From Lutjanus erythropterus (Eukaryota; Chordata; Actinopteri; Lutjaniformes; Lutjanidae): a DNA stretch of 64,000 bases. The position numbers and the translations under genes are program-made. The DNA lies in assembly GCA_020091685.1 (NCBI GenBank), contig CM034597.1:34403301-34467300 (forward strand). Reading direction: 5' to 3'. A model generated the notes under the pieces. That model did not search any database, was not told the DNA's origin, and saw nothing but the letters and a program-made list of their open reading frames with translations. Below, one piece after another: positions 11,401-26,400 of this stretch (its first letter is position 1; each line of letters starts with the position of its first letter).

Positions 11401-14400
11401 GAAGGACTTTCTCCATCCTATCTATTACATCCATTTTCATACCTTTCACGTGACTTAAATGAAAATGTGGCTGTGCAAGTTTTTACTACCAGAACTATCT
11501 AAAATTAGACAGGTACTCCCACACTTGGAATTAAAGCTTTCCCTTGTTAGCAGAGACGTAGTAGAAGAAAAGTAAACATGCACTGACTATTATTTATCTA
11601 TCCCACACAATATTACACGCTGATACACTGGTCACTACGTACTCTTTGCATACAGGTGTGCACACTGCACTTTAAATGCCAGCAGGCAAATACCTCGTAG
11701 CTCATAGTTCTCTTCCCGTTTGTAACCATATGTTTTTTCTGTGTGCCAGATGTCTGTTATTTCTTATATTTTTGTATGTTTGCTTTCCCATGTTTTGTAT
11801 TTTTATATTTCTATATTTTTATATGTCTGTGTTAGCGCCTTGGCCTGTGAGAGTGTGGAAATGACAAATAAACAACTTGAACTTATCTGTAAAGTGAACA
11901 AATAAATGTTTATACAAGTTTTCAGGCTGACATTTAATCAGTCTGTTGATCGAGGATGAGCTAATTTTGAATGTAATCTATAAAATATTAATGTGTTTTA
12001 TAAACTGACTATGAAACTGACATTTGTAATACCAATTTATTTATTTATTTAAAAAAGATCCCCATTAGCTAGTGCCCATGACACCAGCTAATCGTCCTGG
12101 GGTCCAATAAAGACCAGTTTGCTGATGTGCATGTAAATTAGCACAATATTGCAGTTGGATCCTTTCAGATGGTCATCATGGTGACGATTCATAGCTGGTC
12201 GAATGGGTTAATGACATGAAACCCCCAAAAGCACTAGGAACTGGGCACTCGGCACGGATGAATATAATGCCTGTTGGCAATGGGCTGAATGTATCGTGAT
12301 ATTTGTTATGTTATTTTGCTAAGTGGTCTGAAGAGCGAAGCCATTGCTCTGCAACACGCTCTCAACCAGCGGCACAGCACACACCCACTCAGCCAGAGCC
12401 AAGTACTCTGAGCTGGATGAAGAGTGAGAAGGACACAGCCTGTAGAGACAGACTTTTTTAACAACTAATGTAGTGAATGAAGGATTTATTTTGATCAAAC
12501 CAGCGTTGGTGATTGTTGGAACAGTGTAAAGACTAACAAGGATGGTTTTGGTAAGTTTTGTTTTTCTGTTGAGTTTGAATTGAAGTGTGTTTTACAAGGA
12601 GTTAACAAGCCAATTAATTAATTAATTCTCTGGGTTGGTAAAAGGGAGAAGCTTGAATTCAAGAGGTGTACAGCTATATTTCTTTGCCCTTTCCTAATCC
12701 GGACAGGTATGGGATGTGATCATACATGAACAAAACAGAAGGTTAAATGCTAATATGATATGCCAGAATGAAATTCCCCGACTCTTCTTTCAGCGCCACT
12801 CTACAGGATGTGCCAATTAATGTCATCTTAGTCACTGTTTAATTCAGCTCTTTGCACTTTATGTAGCAAACTTCAATACTGAATAGAAAATAATCAGAAG
12901 TAATTCACTTATTTAGGAAAAAAAAACAACACTATTTTATTTTATATTTTGTAAGGACTATTTGGCATTCACCCTCCTGGACATTTTGGCTATTGATATT
13001 TTCATCTGCCGGACAAACAGATGCGATACTGGCAAAACGCGGGCATATACCGGCTAATGCACACCCTGACTCCAAACACTGCTTCTTTGAGACTCTGTAG
13101 GTGTTTGCAGTTTACTGAAGCTTCATGGATGCTAACAGGGGCCACCCACATTCAAACCGTACGTGCTCATTATACTTCAAAGACAGTTTGGCGGAAGTGG
13201 ACAACAGATGGCTTCGTGGTGAATACCTGTCGTTGAGGTCCTGAGCAATGACCAGATGTTTGAGGTGGTAATCAATGGCTCTCTCATAGTCCTGAAGGAG
13301 TGTGTAGGTGTTGCCCAGACTGTAACAGGCCTGAGCCTCCACTGCTTTGTCCTTCAAAAGCCGGGCCAGCTGCAGAGTCCTCCTGAGGGTGAAACAGAGG
13401 AGGAAGAAGAACGTCAAAGAATGTATCGGGTGGGAGTAGGAGAATGAGAGTTATCTGCTTCTTTCTTTGTTGCCATTTTCCTAGACCTTCAGTATCAAGA
13501 AAATGCTGGAGTGAAGGATTAAAAACTTTGGAATTTAACAAACTGTTCATCCTGAATGATAACATATCTGTTCTCTTGTATTCAGAACTTTATATTTGTC
13601 TTCTTTATATAACCAAAACAGAAACACTCTACTCTAAGTCCCCCTATTTAGCATTTATAAACAATAAATAAACATTTAATAATTCTTTTAAGCAGATTTA
13701 AAGACATTTAACCTTCTGTGGTACGGTTTTGCCTCAAGGTAACACAACACACTCACAGTTACATCTGTTCATACCAGTTTGTTAGTTAAAGTAACTTCAC
13801 TAATTTTCTGTTTACACACCAGCCTCCACATATTACTGCCCACAAGAGGACTTACAGGTGCTGATGAATACATTAATACACAGTTATATCTGCTTATAAC
13901 TTCAATATAGTGTGTTATGAAACATTTATTAAGTGTTAATAGATAATGTTTACAAATGTCACACAGGAGGACATAAAGTGTTCCAAGCAAAACTTCTTAG
14001 CTGGTGGGATCAATCAAGTATCCCTAGGGGTACTTGGGAGTACTGCAGGGGGTACTTGAGATGTCAATTTCAAAAATATAATTCCTAAAATTATTATTTG
14101 ATAGTAACTTTGATTCAACCAGATTTTATTTTTAATATTTTTAACTCTTTATTTTAGGACAGGGTTTAGGCAAATATTCTATATATGCATATAAGAGGAC
14201 AAGGGCAGTACCATTCACTCTGCAAGCCACAGATTTTTGCAATGCATACACACGCACGTGCACACGTGTGCATGCGCACACACACAGACACACACACTTC
14301 AAAAGGAGAGAAATAATAAGTGAGGTCTTCTAGAGTGAAACAACATTGCAGAGTTGCTCATTCAATACTTCTACAAAATCTGTCCCTTAGGGCTTTGGAT

Positions 14401-17400
14401 ATTTGACCCGTTTGGTCCAAAACTGAATGAATATCTTTTTCTTAAGACAGAGAGAAAAAGTAATATTTTCCATAACATGAATGTCATTTACTATATCTAT
14501 TCACTCTTGTGTTGTTGGGGGTTCAGGAAGCATCCAGCACCTCGACAGAGCTTTTCTTCAAGTGGATATCAAAATACCAAACAGAAACTCATCAGGACAC
14601 CTGAAAATCAGCATTTCCTAAAATAAAGTGGAAAATTACAAGGCCAGGTCAGTGTCAAGAATGCTTTTTTTTTGCACTTTGTGAAACTCTGCCCAGAAAG
14701 GTCTTATCACTGGACTCTCCCAGAAAATATGCCAGTGGTTGGCTTCCTGAAAACTAAACCCTCTCCAACATTTGGCATCTCCTCCAGGAAAAAAGCTTCC
14801 TGCTTCAATATTTCTATTCTGAATGCAAGTATTAACTGTCATAAACCCAACAGAGAAAAAAGTAAAAAATGTGGAAACAGAGTCAATGAAATACTGTCCT
14901 GAAGAATATGTTTTGAATGGGATTTACCTCAATTAGCTGGCATAGTGCTATATTATACCTGCTTTATTAGGCATTTTTTCCACTAAAAACGTTTTGCACT
15001 GGTCAGGGGGTACTTGGCTAAAAAAAATTAAATGGGGCACATAATTGAAAAAAGTTTTAAAGGTTTGAATAAAGCTTTTACAGGTCCCAGCATACAGAGA
15101 TGACCATCACCACACGAGAAAAGCCTCAAGCTTCACTGGTTTACTCACTTGTAATGACCAGCCGCCGCTTCATACTGATTCAGGAATATGTGTGCATTGC
15201 CAAGGTTACAGTGAGCCCTCCTCTCAGCAGACTTATCCCCAAACTCTTTAGCAATGAGCAGCCGCTGCCAGACAGGACAAACAGTAGGGTGCACATTAGT
15301 GCCATTAAGGTCAGGATTAACAGGAGACAGTTTGAGGTAGACACGAACACAGCTTTCACAAACATGAAGTCAGACAAGATGAAAATTTACGTGGATAAAA
15401 ACTGGTCAGTAAAAATCTTAATAAAAATCTAAATTTGTCCAGACTTATCAATTAAAAGCTTTGCAATACATGGAAGAAAGCAGGTGATGTGTAACAGAAT
15501 CTGAAAGGTTATTTTGGACCATCACAACCAATTTACCACTTACCTTTTCATGTGCAGCTACTGCGGTTTCAAATTCACCCAGCAGATAGTAAGTGTTGCC
15601 AAGGTTACCATAGGTGCGACCCTGGGCTGCCTTATCGCCCAACTCCTTCACCACGACCAGGTTTGCTCTTAAAAAAACAAAAAAAAAAAACCCAAAAAAA
15701 CAGAACAGACAACAAAGAAACACATTCACACGTGTTAGGGTACACATGACTGTTCACTTGCAAGAACAGATGTTTGTTTTAAATCATTTTCCAAAAATGT
15801 TTTTTGTGCACTGCAAGGAACATCAATCAAACAGATGTTGGGTTGTTTTGTTAAGATATCACAGTTTTGTAAATTTTCTAATAAATCATGTTTTTAAGTT
15901 TTAAATAGTGCACACAAAGGAATCAAACTGATGTCAGTTTAATGCAAATTAACTCCTAATTTGCACAGATATACTTTCAGTTGTTTTCAGGATGGCCATG
16001 TAGAGTCTACAGCACCCAGCAAGCCCTTTGATGACCACTAAATTCTACGCACTGGTCCTTTAACTGCACTAAATCTTATATATGCTTTGACAAAATAATA
16101 TTAACTCAACATATGTCTGTGGTTAAAGCACCACCACCTCTTAACACGTGACCAAGTTTCATAGTTAATATTTAGGTTCAAGGATTATTTTGTCGAAATA
16201 TTATTCCCAAAGCCAAGGCTGAACTTTCACATTCACCATTATATATACGGTATACAACTACCATGGCCTCATGTCAGTGTGCACTTGGGAAAATGTCAGA
16301 ATATTTTATATCAGCAGTATTTCAGAGATTTTACCTACAGGCAGACAGAACGGACAAGTGGGACCACATCTTCAGCAAGAACTTACAAACTCTGCCAAAA
16401 AGTAAAAGTTGAGTGGTGGGCTTTAGAGACTTGGAACAAAGTTATTCTATTAAAAATGTTATACAGCAATCCACTTAGAATATATGTTACATTTCATATC
16501 TGAACCATTTCACTGGCAAATTCACAAAAAGTAACCAAGTAGGGTTTCAGCATTTTGCTCATGAATACTTGAGGTACAGCAGTGGGTTGATAATATATGG
16601 ACTAAACCCAAACTGCATAAATGTAGGATAATAAAATACAAATATGGTACTGAGAATTTTGTTGTATATAATACATCTAAGCCCAGTTGAGATCTGCTAT
16701 CTTCTTACTCAAGTCTATCTGGATGAAGAAAAGCAGATTTGTTCAATGTCCTGTCTAAATGATTTACATTGGCTTTGTAAATATGGAAGATGAACAAAGA
16801 CTGAGTTGGCCATTCGCATATGAAACATTTAAGTTAGCCTGTGAAGAAGAAGAAAAACAATTCTAAGGATAAACTGTAGGGTTGTAGCAGTCCTTTTCAG
16901 TGTACAGTTTATTTGAATTTTTTCCACATGAACATATTATTTTAAAGAACATAGAGGCTGTTAACACCTGGTATAAATGTGTGTGCCCGAATTATCCAAT
17001 CAAAAGTGGACTGCTTTAAGTACAGGTATGAATGCATTCGAGATATATTGATATCTAATTTGGTCTAAGCTCCATGCAACCACATTTTTTCAGCAGCCAC
17101 ATTAATGTACTGCCAACTCAACTGACGTCTACCTGGAAATAAATAATTTTGTTCACTGTAATAAAAAATGTGTGTGGGCTTTCTCACCTGCCAGGATGAG
17201 CAATAACCGCGATAACCAGTAAATAGATAACTAGTACCTGCAATATCCCCAGACTCCATAAAAAAAAATAAAAAAAAAGTTTTGAGAGTTTTTGAGTGAA
17301 GAGAATCTGTGGGAAATATGGGTATGACAAATTCTTAATTATTCATGCTTTCCTGAAAATTCAATATTAAATTGAATTATTAGTATTAGTTGTTTCCTTA

Positions 17401-20400
17401 TATATATATATATATATATAAAAAAAAACTTTGTGTTGCTGCAAAGACCAGGTGGGAGAGACACTCGATGGTACACTGGGACACACTTTTACATTCTATG
17501 ACTGTCTTTAATGTCTCTCTTCATCATCTGATATGTGAAAAAAATCAGAGAAAGTAAGAGTGTGCATCCCGCTCATAGTTCAGGTATAAAGTGCACCACA
17601 GAGCTTCTATCCTACCAGGAAGCTGACCGCAATCTGCAGTTCTTGTTCAATATGTCTGAATATACCTGATCTGTTTTTCATTGACACGATGCATAAGCGA
17701 GACAGTGTGTGTTGGCACAGTGGGTGTGGAGAGCAAGAGAGTTTAGCAGATTGAACTGTGCACTCTGCTGCATGTTAATACCAGGTCTGAACAGCCTCAT
17801 AGAAATACTTACAGTGTGTGTATTTTATTGTGGAATGATATGACATGCAAAAAACAAGCTAAACTAACAAGGTTATTGTGGGGATCGAACCAGTCACTCT
17901 TCTGTTGAGGAAATTTAACAATCAAGTCAGTATCGCTCCTCTGGGCTTTCAAAGTAAACGCAAAACAGCAGATAGTCAATGTGTAGTGGTAAACAGTGAC
18001 AACAACTCACTCATAGTACTGTGCAGCTTTCCTCAGGGCTATCCTGGCCTCCTCAGAGAACTCTCCTGGCTCAGTTCCACTCCAACAGATGCCCTTGCCC
18101 TTGGCGTGGTAAACGTTGCCGAAATTATACAGCGCTCGAGCCTGCCCAACCTACAGCACGCACAGCAGATTTTCACAGAAGGAAACCAAAGTGACCAGTG
18201 CTGTAATTATATACTTAAAATACTCTGACACCAGACCTGCTTGTTTGCATGCGGGCTGGCAAACTATTCTAGATGTTGGTAAGCCCACACTCCGCAGTCA
18301 TCATGCATACCAAAAAACATTCAGTGGTTGCAGAGCATGTCATGTGGTATGATTGAAAACAAATTTGGATGCATTTACTCTAATCAAATGGGCCTTTTAG
18401 TCATTGACTGAACTTTTTATTTACAGAACAGTACAAAGTCATCCAGAGTCAGTTTAGTAAAATAAAAAGACTGCAGGAATGTTTCACCCATATCTAAATA
18501 ACAATCTTTTTGTAGTTCTAAAATACCACAAAAATATTTCCCACCTTATCATAAATGGCTCTGGTGATGTCCAAATGTCTTTGGCAACAAACCACTGCTT
18601 CATCATACCGTCCCAAAAGCTTTAATGTGTTCCCAAGGTTGCCACTGGCTTTAGCCTCACCAACCTCATCTCCAATTGTTCTGGGATTCAAGGGAGAAAA
18701 AAAACATTAGGAAATAATTAGACAGGAATATTAGTGGATTACTGAAGTGTATTAGTAGGAAAACACAAGAGGCCAGAAAGTAATTTACAGCTGCAAGCAA
18801 CAATACAGTAGAGTCAAGTCTAGCAATTTAATCTTTGGGAGAGGGAGATGGTGATTAAAAAAGTTTTAGCAATTGTTCAAAAGATAGATAGAGAATTTTA
18901 TCTTAGATTATTCATGCTGGACCTGCAGAAAACTAATGTGCATGGTTGCCAACACAGGCCAAAAATCCCACCAGCAGAAAGCACAGGTGGATACAGTTCT
19001 CTCTTTAAGGGTGTTTTCACACCTGAAGTTTGGTTAATTTGGTCTGGACCAAAAGGAAGGATGATATATTGTTGCATTTTAGTCCCTGTTCACACTTGTA
19101 GACCCTGATATTCCACAAAAAAATCAGAATGACAGCCCAATCAGAATAAAAGTGCCTTATGTAAACACCTCAATCAGAAGAGGCCAATTCAATCCGGCCT
19201 GAGCGGAATGATTTTCACTCGGGCTGAGGGGGATGGTGTAAACCTTTGATTATCAAAATAAAAGGAAAATAACCACATGAAAGAAAACATGTCTACCCCA
19301 TGTGGCAGTACTGTAGTACTGTAGGTGATGTGTACAGAAACAAGCAGAACTTGTCAGGAACAGATGCAATTTTTCTGTTAGAAACTTTCAAGATACCAAT
19401 ATTGTTCGCAGGATACAATCTGGGTCCATCTTGACCTGGCCTTTACTTGGGGTTGGCACACTGGAACTATTATTTTCTCATTCAACTTGATACAGATTCA
19501 AAAATTTCACTACAGAAATATTTCCTGAGTGTGCACATGTATATGTGTAAATAGCTTGGTTTTCTATTTTATACTATTCCATTCAAAATTTAATTTATTA
19601 TCTGTATGTTATATTTTGTGTGTAGCACGAAGGAGCTACGATTCTAACTCCGCTGTACAACCCTGTGTTGTGCAATGACAAATAAAAGACGATTCTATGT
19701 TTCTTCTGTTATATTTCCAATTAAACACCTCACAGCAGACAGGACCAGTTTGCGCAAGTCTAAGAAAATTACATTCTGACAAATGCTTGGGGGCATGTAA
19801 ACACACAAGTATAATCAGATCATTTTATTAAGTGTCCGTGTGAACAGTGAGCAGTGGAATTTCTAATCAGAATTATTTCAATCAGATTTAAGAAATACTC
19901 TTCATATACACATAGCTACTAATTTTTTACAAATGAACACAGAGAAGTAAACATGAAGGTTTTCAGACTTATTTGACAGTTTTGGCAAATGTGTTCCTGC
20001 ATCACCAGGACCCACCACCCACCAGAAAATCAAAATCTGGTGACTGACACAAGTTTATACAGCACTTAAATCTAATGGGTATTTTTTAGTTACTTGGTGT
20101 CACAAAGAGTTCACAAAGAAATGTTATCAATAACTAAAAAACAGGTAGAGACAGGATTAAAAAGGAGGTGGCTTGTACAGTAATTCTCTGAAGCTTATTA
20201 CTGTGGGACTGCTGCCATACACTTTTTAATCTGACAAAGTATATAGAGTAGGATAAATTGCAAAGGGACATTTCACACCCCAAAATAAAAAAAGCAAGAT
20301 CTTTTTTCCTCTGGCCTGTAGGGCTATTTATCCCTTTAGACTTTTTGGTGTGAGATATCAGCTGTAGAGGTGTTGTCCCATTACATCTACAATATAATGA

Positions 20401-20429
20401 GACAACATTGAACTCAGCTTGTGGTGCTC

Positions 20430-20460
<31 letters not shown>

Positions 20461-23400
20461 CAAAACAAAACAAAAAAAACTACACTTGAGAAAGTCAAAG
20501 CCAGCTCCTCTTTCCAAAAACTGTGACCTGGTGACATAAGATAATTCAAACACCTTGTTGTGAGCAGTTTCATGAAGGAAATACTTGGTAACTGCAGTGG
20601 AATTTACCAGAACTACCTACATGAAACTACTCACAACTGTATTTTGTGGTTTGGGGTGAATGGTCCTTTTAAGAGCTCTTTAGCTATTAATCAGCGAAAA
20701 TACCTGCACCAATCTTATGATGTTATTAAATGATTTGCATGATTTACAAGACCTATGTAATATACAATCACTCCCTAAACAGATTTCACAATCAGCAGAG
20801 GGATTGGAAATCATAATAAAATCACATATCTGCTATAATAAAATCCTGACGTTGGTTTGCTTTCTTTTTACATCTCAAACAAAGTCCACCTTTTCAAGTA
20901 CTCTCGCTCTAGTTCTTTTAACTGAACCAAACATGCTAGTTGCGAAAGCATCCTTATTCTCAACTGAATCTATCTCTTTTAGATCAAATTAATGTAAAGG
21001 TTGTGAAACTGTTTACCTGGTCAGTGTGAGGTCATGCCGATGGTACTCCAAGGCTTTGTTATACTCTTGTAGGTGAAAATAGGCATTGCCCAGCTGGCTG
21101 TAGATGGCACTAAGGATTTGGAGGTCCTCCGTTCCAACCTGGATGGCAGACTCAAAGAAGGAAACTCCAGCCCGATAGTCACCAGCCTTACAGAGCCGCT
21201 CACCTTCCAGAGCCAAGTCCAGACAAGATGTCTCCATCCTGCAGGGAAGTGGAATTTGAGACGAGAAAGTCAGCACTATCTCCAAAAGTCATGATACTGT
21301 TGAAATTCTTTACCATTGGGCTGTACCAAATAGTTCAAGCTAGACTATTCATTTTATTTGAACACAGTATGTCTGCACAGTGGCGGATAAAGATCAGGCT
21401 ACATTTATACTGTTTATAGAGTTAGATTCCAGTGTTGGCTGCGTAGGATTGTTTCTGACTTGTGTTGCAATATAGTTCCAATAACTCAAGAGCGTTATAA
21501 AGTCAGAAAGTTAAACTTTATTGGAAAAAACATAGATTAAATAATTTCCAAAACCAAAAACATGTTTTCATCCATATTTATTGGAAGCCTTTCAAGAAAA
21601 CTGCCATCAAAAACTCTGCTGTGCTGCAGACAAAGTAAGGCACACACCTGTAATAACTATGATGTAGTTCCCTCTTTAATTGACTGACTGTTAAACAAAC
21701 CTGGAGTTTTACATTCAAAACTTCTAACCAGAAGCTTTAAAAGCACAAAATCAAATACTGAAATGCATTCAACCCTTTCAAAAACAACCTTGTTACATCC
21801 TAGGGGGATACAGTAAATGAATAAATGAAATGAGGCAGAGCGACGGACCAAATGAGCAAAATTATACCCCTATTTTACATCAGTACAGAGGAAGAGCTTC
21901 TGTATTTGTTACTCTGGATATAGAAGCAACATTTGAGCCAAAACCGTGAATACTACATGCCACGTCAAAATTAACTACAATTCTTGAGTGGCAGTGACAA
22001 TTACATTCAGTATCGACTAATCTGCCAATTAAGTAATTAACTGATCTATGGGTGTCTATAAAATGTAATAGTGAGACAGAACATAGTTGGCCTGTGATCC
22101 ATATGATGAACCTGGGATTAATTGCAAAAATTACCCATCAAAATGTGAATACTATTTCACTGCCACTGTTGCTTTGTAAAGCAATAATTCCCTAAATATT
22201 GACACAGATTTGCACTAAAAAGACAGGACAGATGCATGCTGTGTTTTACTCTGAAGCAGAATGATTGGGTTAAGAGCAACTTATTTAAGAGACGTTGCTT
22301 TGGCCTCTGAGTGAAATCCTGTACATCATAACTCTGCCCATCACAACTTCCGAGAGCCCAAGGGAACCTGTTTGAATGTCTTGTTCTGTCTGATAAATAG
22401 CCCAAACCTCAAAGATATTCAGTTTGAAATAATGTAAAAGAAAAAGGATGAGGCAATGATTGGCATGTTTGCCTGATAAATTACTTAAAATACAAATATC
22501 AATATCATCAATTAATCTTCTCTAGATCAAGTATGATGAATTGACTTCTAATTGCTACAGGTTTAATCAAACATAAACCTTTTCCCGAGATATCTCATGT
22601 CCCAAAATGCAGACAGTGGTATCAGTCAAGATCAGAGGGAAACACTGTGAGTGTGGCACAAGTACAGCATAGTGCTGTCTTGTCTTCTCTGTGTAGTATT
22701 AAGCCAATCAACCTGACAGATCACTTGAATGAATGATTACACAAGCTCCTTGCCTGAACGTGGAGATCCTTTCACACACTCGCAGCATACAGACTCAGGA
22801 ACAGCAAATGTCAAGCAGAGAAAAGTCTGAAACATGTGAATCCAGAGACGAGAGCTATAAATCCAAAATAGGACGGAGCATTTCCTGTCTGTCGTGGGCC
22901 TAAAAACTCCAAAATTACCCTGGAATGAAAATACGTGGCTTACACTTAACCATGAACACAAAGTAAACTCAGATGTGTCTGTGGTAAGGACTACAATTTT
23001 ACAACCTCCACACCCTTCCTACCAAATAAGACCGTCCCTTTTTGTCAACTTCAAACTGCCAGTGATGGAAAAAAAACAAACAAAAAGAAACCTGAGTGAC
23101 TCCGTAGGATTACATCATAAGATTGTAAAACAAATCCAGTCATGCACGGGTGCACAGGTTTTCCATCTACAACATTTACTTCCTTTGTAGGATCCAGTTT
23201 AAAGTCTAAGGATAGAATTTTAAAAGCTAAATGTACTTTATTCCAGTTGGCTGATCCTAAATTTAGACCAAACAATCTGTAATTCTCTGCATTCATACAT
23301 AGAAAAGGGTTATGTTTACAGACTTAATTCAATCTTTCTTCTTCTAAACATACAGAAATTAAAAAGGCTAACCTAGCTTTTAAGATATAATTTGAATTTG

Positions 23401-26400
23401 TCATGATTTTTTGTGCAGAATACATAAAAAAGACAGCATGAATTTCTATCTCAATACTGAAAAGTTGAGGCTTGTTTTCTTGTATCTGTCAATCACCAAA
23501 AAAAAAAAAAAAACCCCAAAAAGTAAAAGAGGTCAGGCATCTAGCTTTCAAAAGGTTGCGTATGTACTTCCTTGTATTAGGGATCCCAGACAGGAAGCTC
23601 CCCCTTCCAGTCTGGCTCCTGACCCTCCAACAAACTCTACCAACGGTTTAGGAAATTGATGGTTAAGGTTAGGGTTAAGGTCTGCCACTCCCAGCCAGCA
23701 TGTTGTGCTGCTTTAACTTGTGGCTTTTTAAACTAAGAGGCTTCCTCATCTCCATTCACCAGTACTACTTAAACACACCTTCGAGGCAAGACAAGGGCAG
23801 AAGTATTTAATCTCTGCTAGACAGCAGGGTCCTCCTCCCAAGAGTGGAAGTTGTCACAGACTTCAGATCTTGTATAAACAAAGGTTTCAGAATTTTTATA
23901 GCTTTTCACAGTTACATTTTCAGGTTTTCTATGATGCATGTGGCAAATCTGCCATGACCTTAATTTAAGGCTAAAAGACTGAAATAAAGTGTTTCCATGT
24001 CTAGATTAACACGCTTCTTGACATCTAACAGAACAATTCATTAGATTGAGCCGATGCGAAGTGACCAGGCTCACATACCTGCTGCCTCTCCCCATTCTGA
24101 TGCACTCAAGACAGTCGGACACGATGGACATTTCAAGCTTCTCAACCACTTTCTGGAGCAGTTCTTTCAGCACAACACCTTTAACCTTCCCTTCCTTCAT
24201 GTGCAAACACATAACGCATGCAGCCACGGTGTCCCAATTTCATGAGAATAAAGAAAACACTGCTCCCTTGGATCTGCTGGCGACTGTCAAAGCTAACCTG
24301 TGGTAACAGCAAAACAAAGGTCTTAATCCTCTCAGAGTTCACGTCGACCTCACGGTCAGGTGCCAGGGCAAGAGACCTTTTGTTTAAGCGAGCACAGATT
24401 AACACCAGGGTTGTTACCGAGCAGAAATGAACAAAGATAGAGAGGTCGGCTAGGTTGCCTTAACTAGCTGTTTGTTGTATTTCCCTGTCACTTAGCCACT
24501 GGTAACCTGCATCTCTAAGCCACCTGACGGTGTGTGTCACTTCCAATTAGGCCTGAGCTCAATGGTAATTATAGCCACTTTAAGTGGCTCCAGTGAAGCC
24601 TAAGGCTATTTGCTCAACACTCCATGAAATAATCATTCAAAGGCAGTGCTGCCTGGATGAAATTATTCTACTGGCCCCTCAAAAATAATTTACCTGCATG
24701 ACAATATACATTTTAATGAGATGGGTTATTCATCATTGGATTTCCATATTTCTCAATGATTTCTTGGGGCAAATCCCACAGAGACGACAGAAAATGCGTT
24801 AGATCCGCAGAGCCAGAAAATAATTTACACCACATCCAGGGTACAAAATTAGCACCAGCCAAATGCTGATAAAATATTCAAGTGGTTGGTAGATGTCTTT
24901 CCCTCTCCAGCCAAAAGAAACAATGAGCAGTTGGTAAAATTTGAACATTCACTAGCCATTTTGCTGGTGGGCAAAAAAGTTAATTTTGCACACTGACCAC
25001 ATCACAATCCCTCCCTTCTCAAAGCCTCTAGTAACTCAGCTGTAGCCCAGCCAGAGAAATCCACTTGTCTAAATTAACTAAGAAGTCTGGACCAATGTGC
25101 CCTCTAGAGGAATAAGAAGCGATATGTTGCCACCATTAGGTTGAGCACAAGGACTGGAGCAAGCCATGTGACATTAAAGCTGCCACCTCAGTTGACCAAA
25201 GAGGAAGCTCAATCATTCTATTATCAGGGCAAACTTTGGAAATGACCCAACTTTAGTGCACGTGGACATGTTTTAGACTATTAAAAATCAGATAATGATG
25301 CTCTCTTCATAATTTTTCTCCATGGCACTCTGCCAATGAGTTTTTCAGCTTTCAGAATCATTCATTTGCATTTATTTATTTTACTTAAGGCTTCACACTT
25401 CAACAAATAATTTAATTTTTAAATCTAAAACAGTTAATGAATTAAGTTCTAATCTCATAACAAATATATGTAAATCTTCCTCCCACCAGCAAGAGGTGTT
25501 TGAAAATATTGATACATCTCAATATCATTTTTTTTTGTTTTGTCATTTGTTTTGTCATACTGATTCTCAACACTACAGTGTCTTGATATCATTAAACATG
25601 CAATGATTTGTGGAAGCAGTTCATCTTGTGTTTATATTCTCAATCACTAGATAGGAGTGTTGTCATCTATTAGAGCTGCAACAATTAATTGCTTATTAAT
25701 CAATTAAGTTAACTGACAACTATTTTGATAACCATTTAATCGGTTGTGAGTAAAACAAGACATTAAGGGGTGTCATCTCAGGTTTTGGGAAACACTGATC
25801 AACATTTTCCACCATTGTCCAACATTTTAAAAAGAAAAAACTATTAATCAATTAATCGAGAACATAATCAACTGATTAATCAATTACAAAAATAATCATT
25901 AGTTGCAGCTCTATCATCACTTCACCTACTGCATAAAAAATAAACGTTTTCACATATGAACTCCAAACTATGTCCTGAGAATCGGGTACGGACACTGGAT
26001 GTGCCCTTTCACACATGCAGCAGCCATGAGGAGATTGTCTGCATCAGACATGTTCACACATGCTGAAATACTACACTTGTGTGAGGGGTGGTGCCTGAAG
26101 AACCTGCAGCAGGAGGAGGGGGACTAATCCATAATAATGACTGTTTCTGCTTTGATATCAATCAATATAAACCAAGTCTAAAAATTAACAAACTCTGACA
26201 GAAGAGGAAAGGGATGATAGAAACAGAGATCGGCTGACTCCAGTGTGCTGACTCTGCAGTGATATTTTTTTAAATATTGCTGCCCAGCAGGAGACAGTTT
26301 GCGGTGTGCTGCTTGCAAGACAGACAGTCTGCATGAAAACAAAAGTAACAATGGTTTCACAGGTGAGCAGTTGCACATCGTGCAGCGCCATCGACGCACT

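Noticed and set aside
17878-17940. tRNA-like B box (GGTTCGATCCC on the minus strand)
   Set aside because: No matching A box or cloverleaf could be drawn; at best a tRNA-derived repeat remnant.
23655-23685. GGTTAGGGTTAAGG telomere-like words
   Set aside because: Only about two units; too short for an interstitial telomere tract.
24550-24600. Short perfect inverted repeat (AGCCACTT / AAGTGGCT, 1-nt loop)
   Set aside because: The loop is too small for a microRNA-type hairpin and such palindromes occur by chance.
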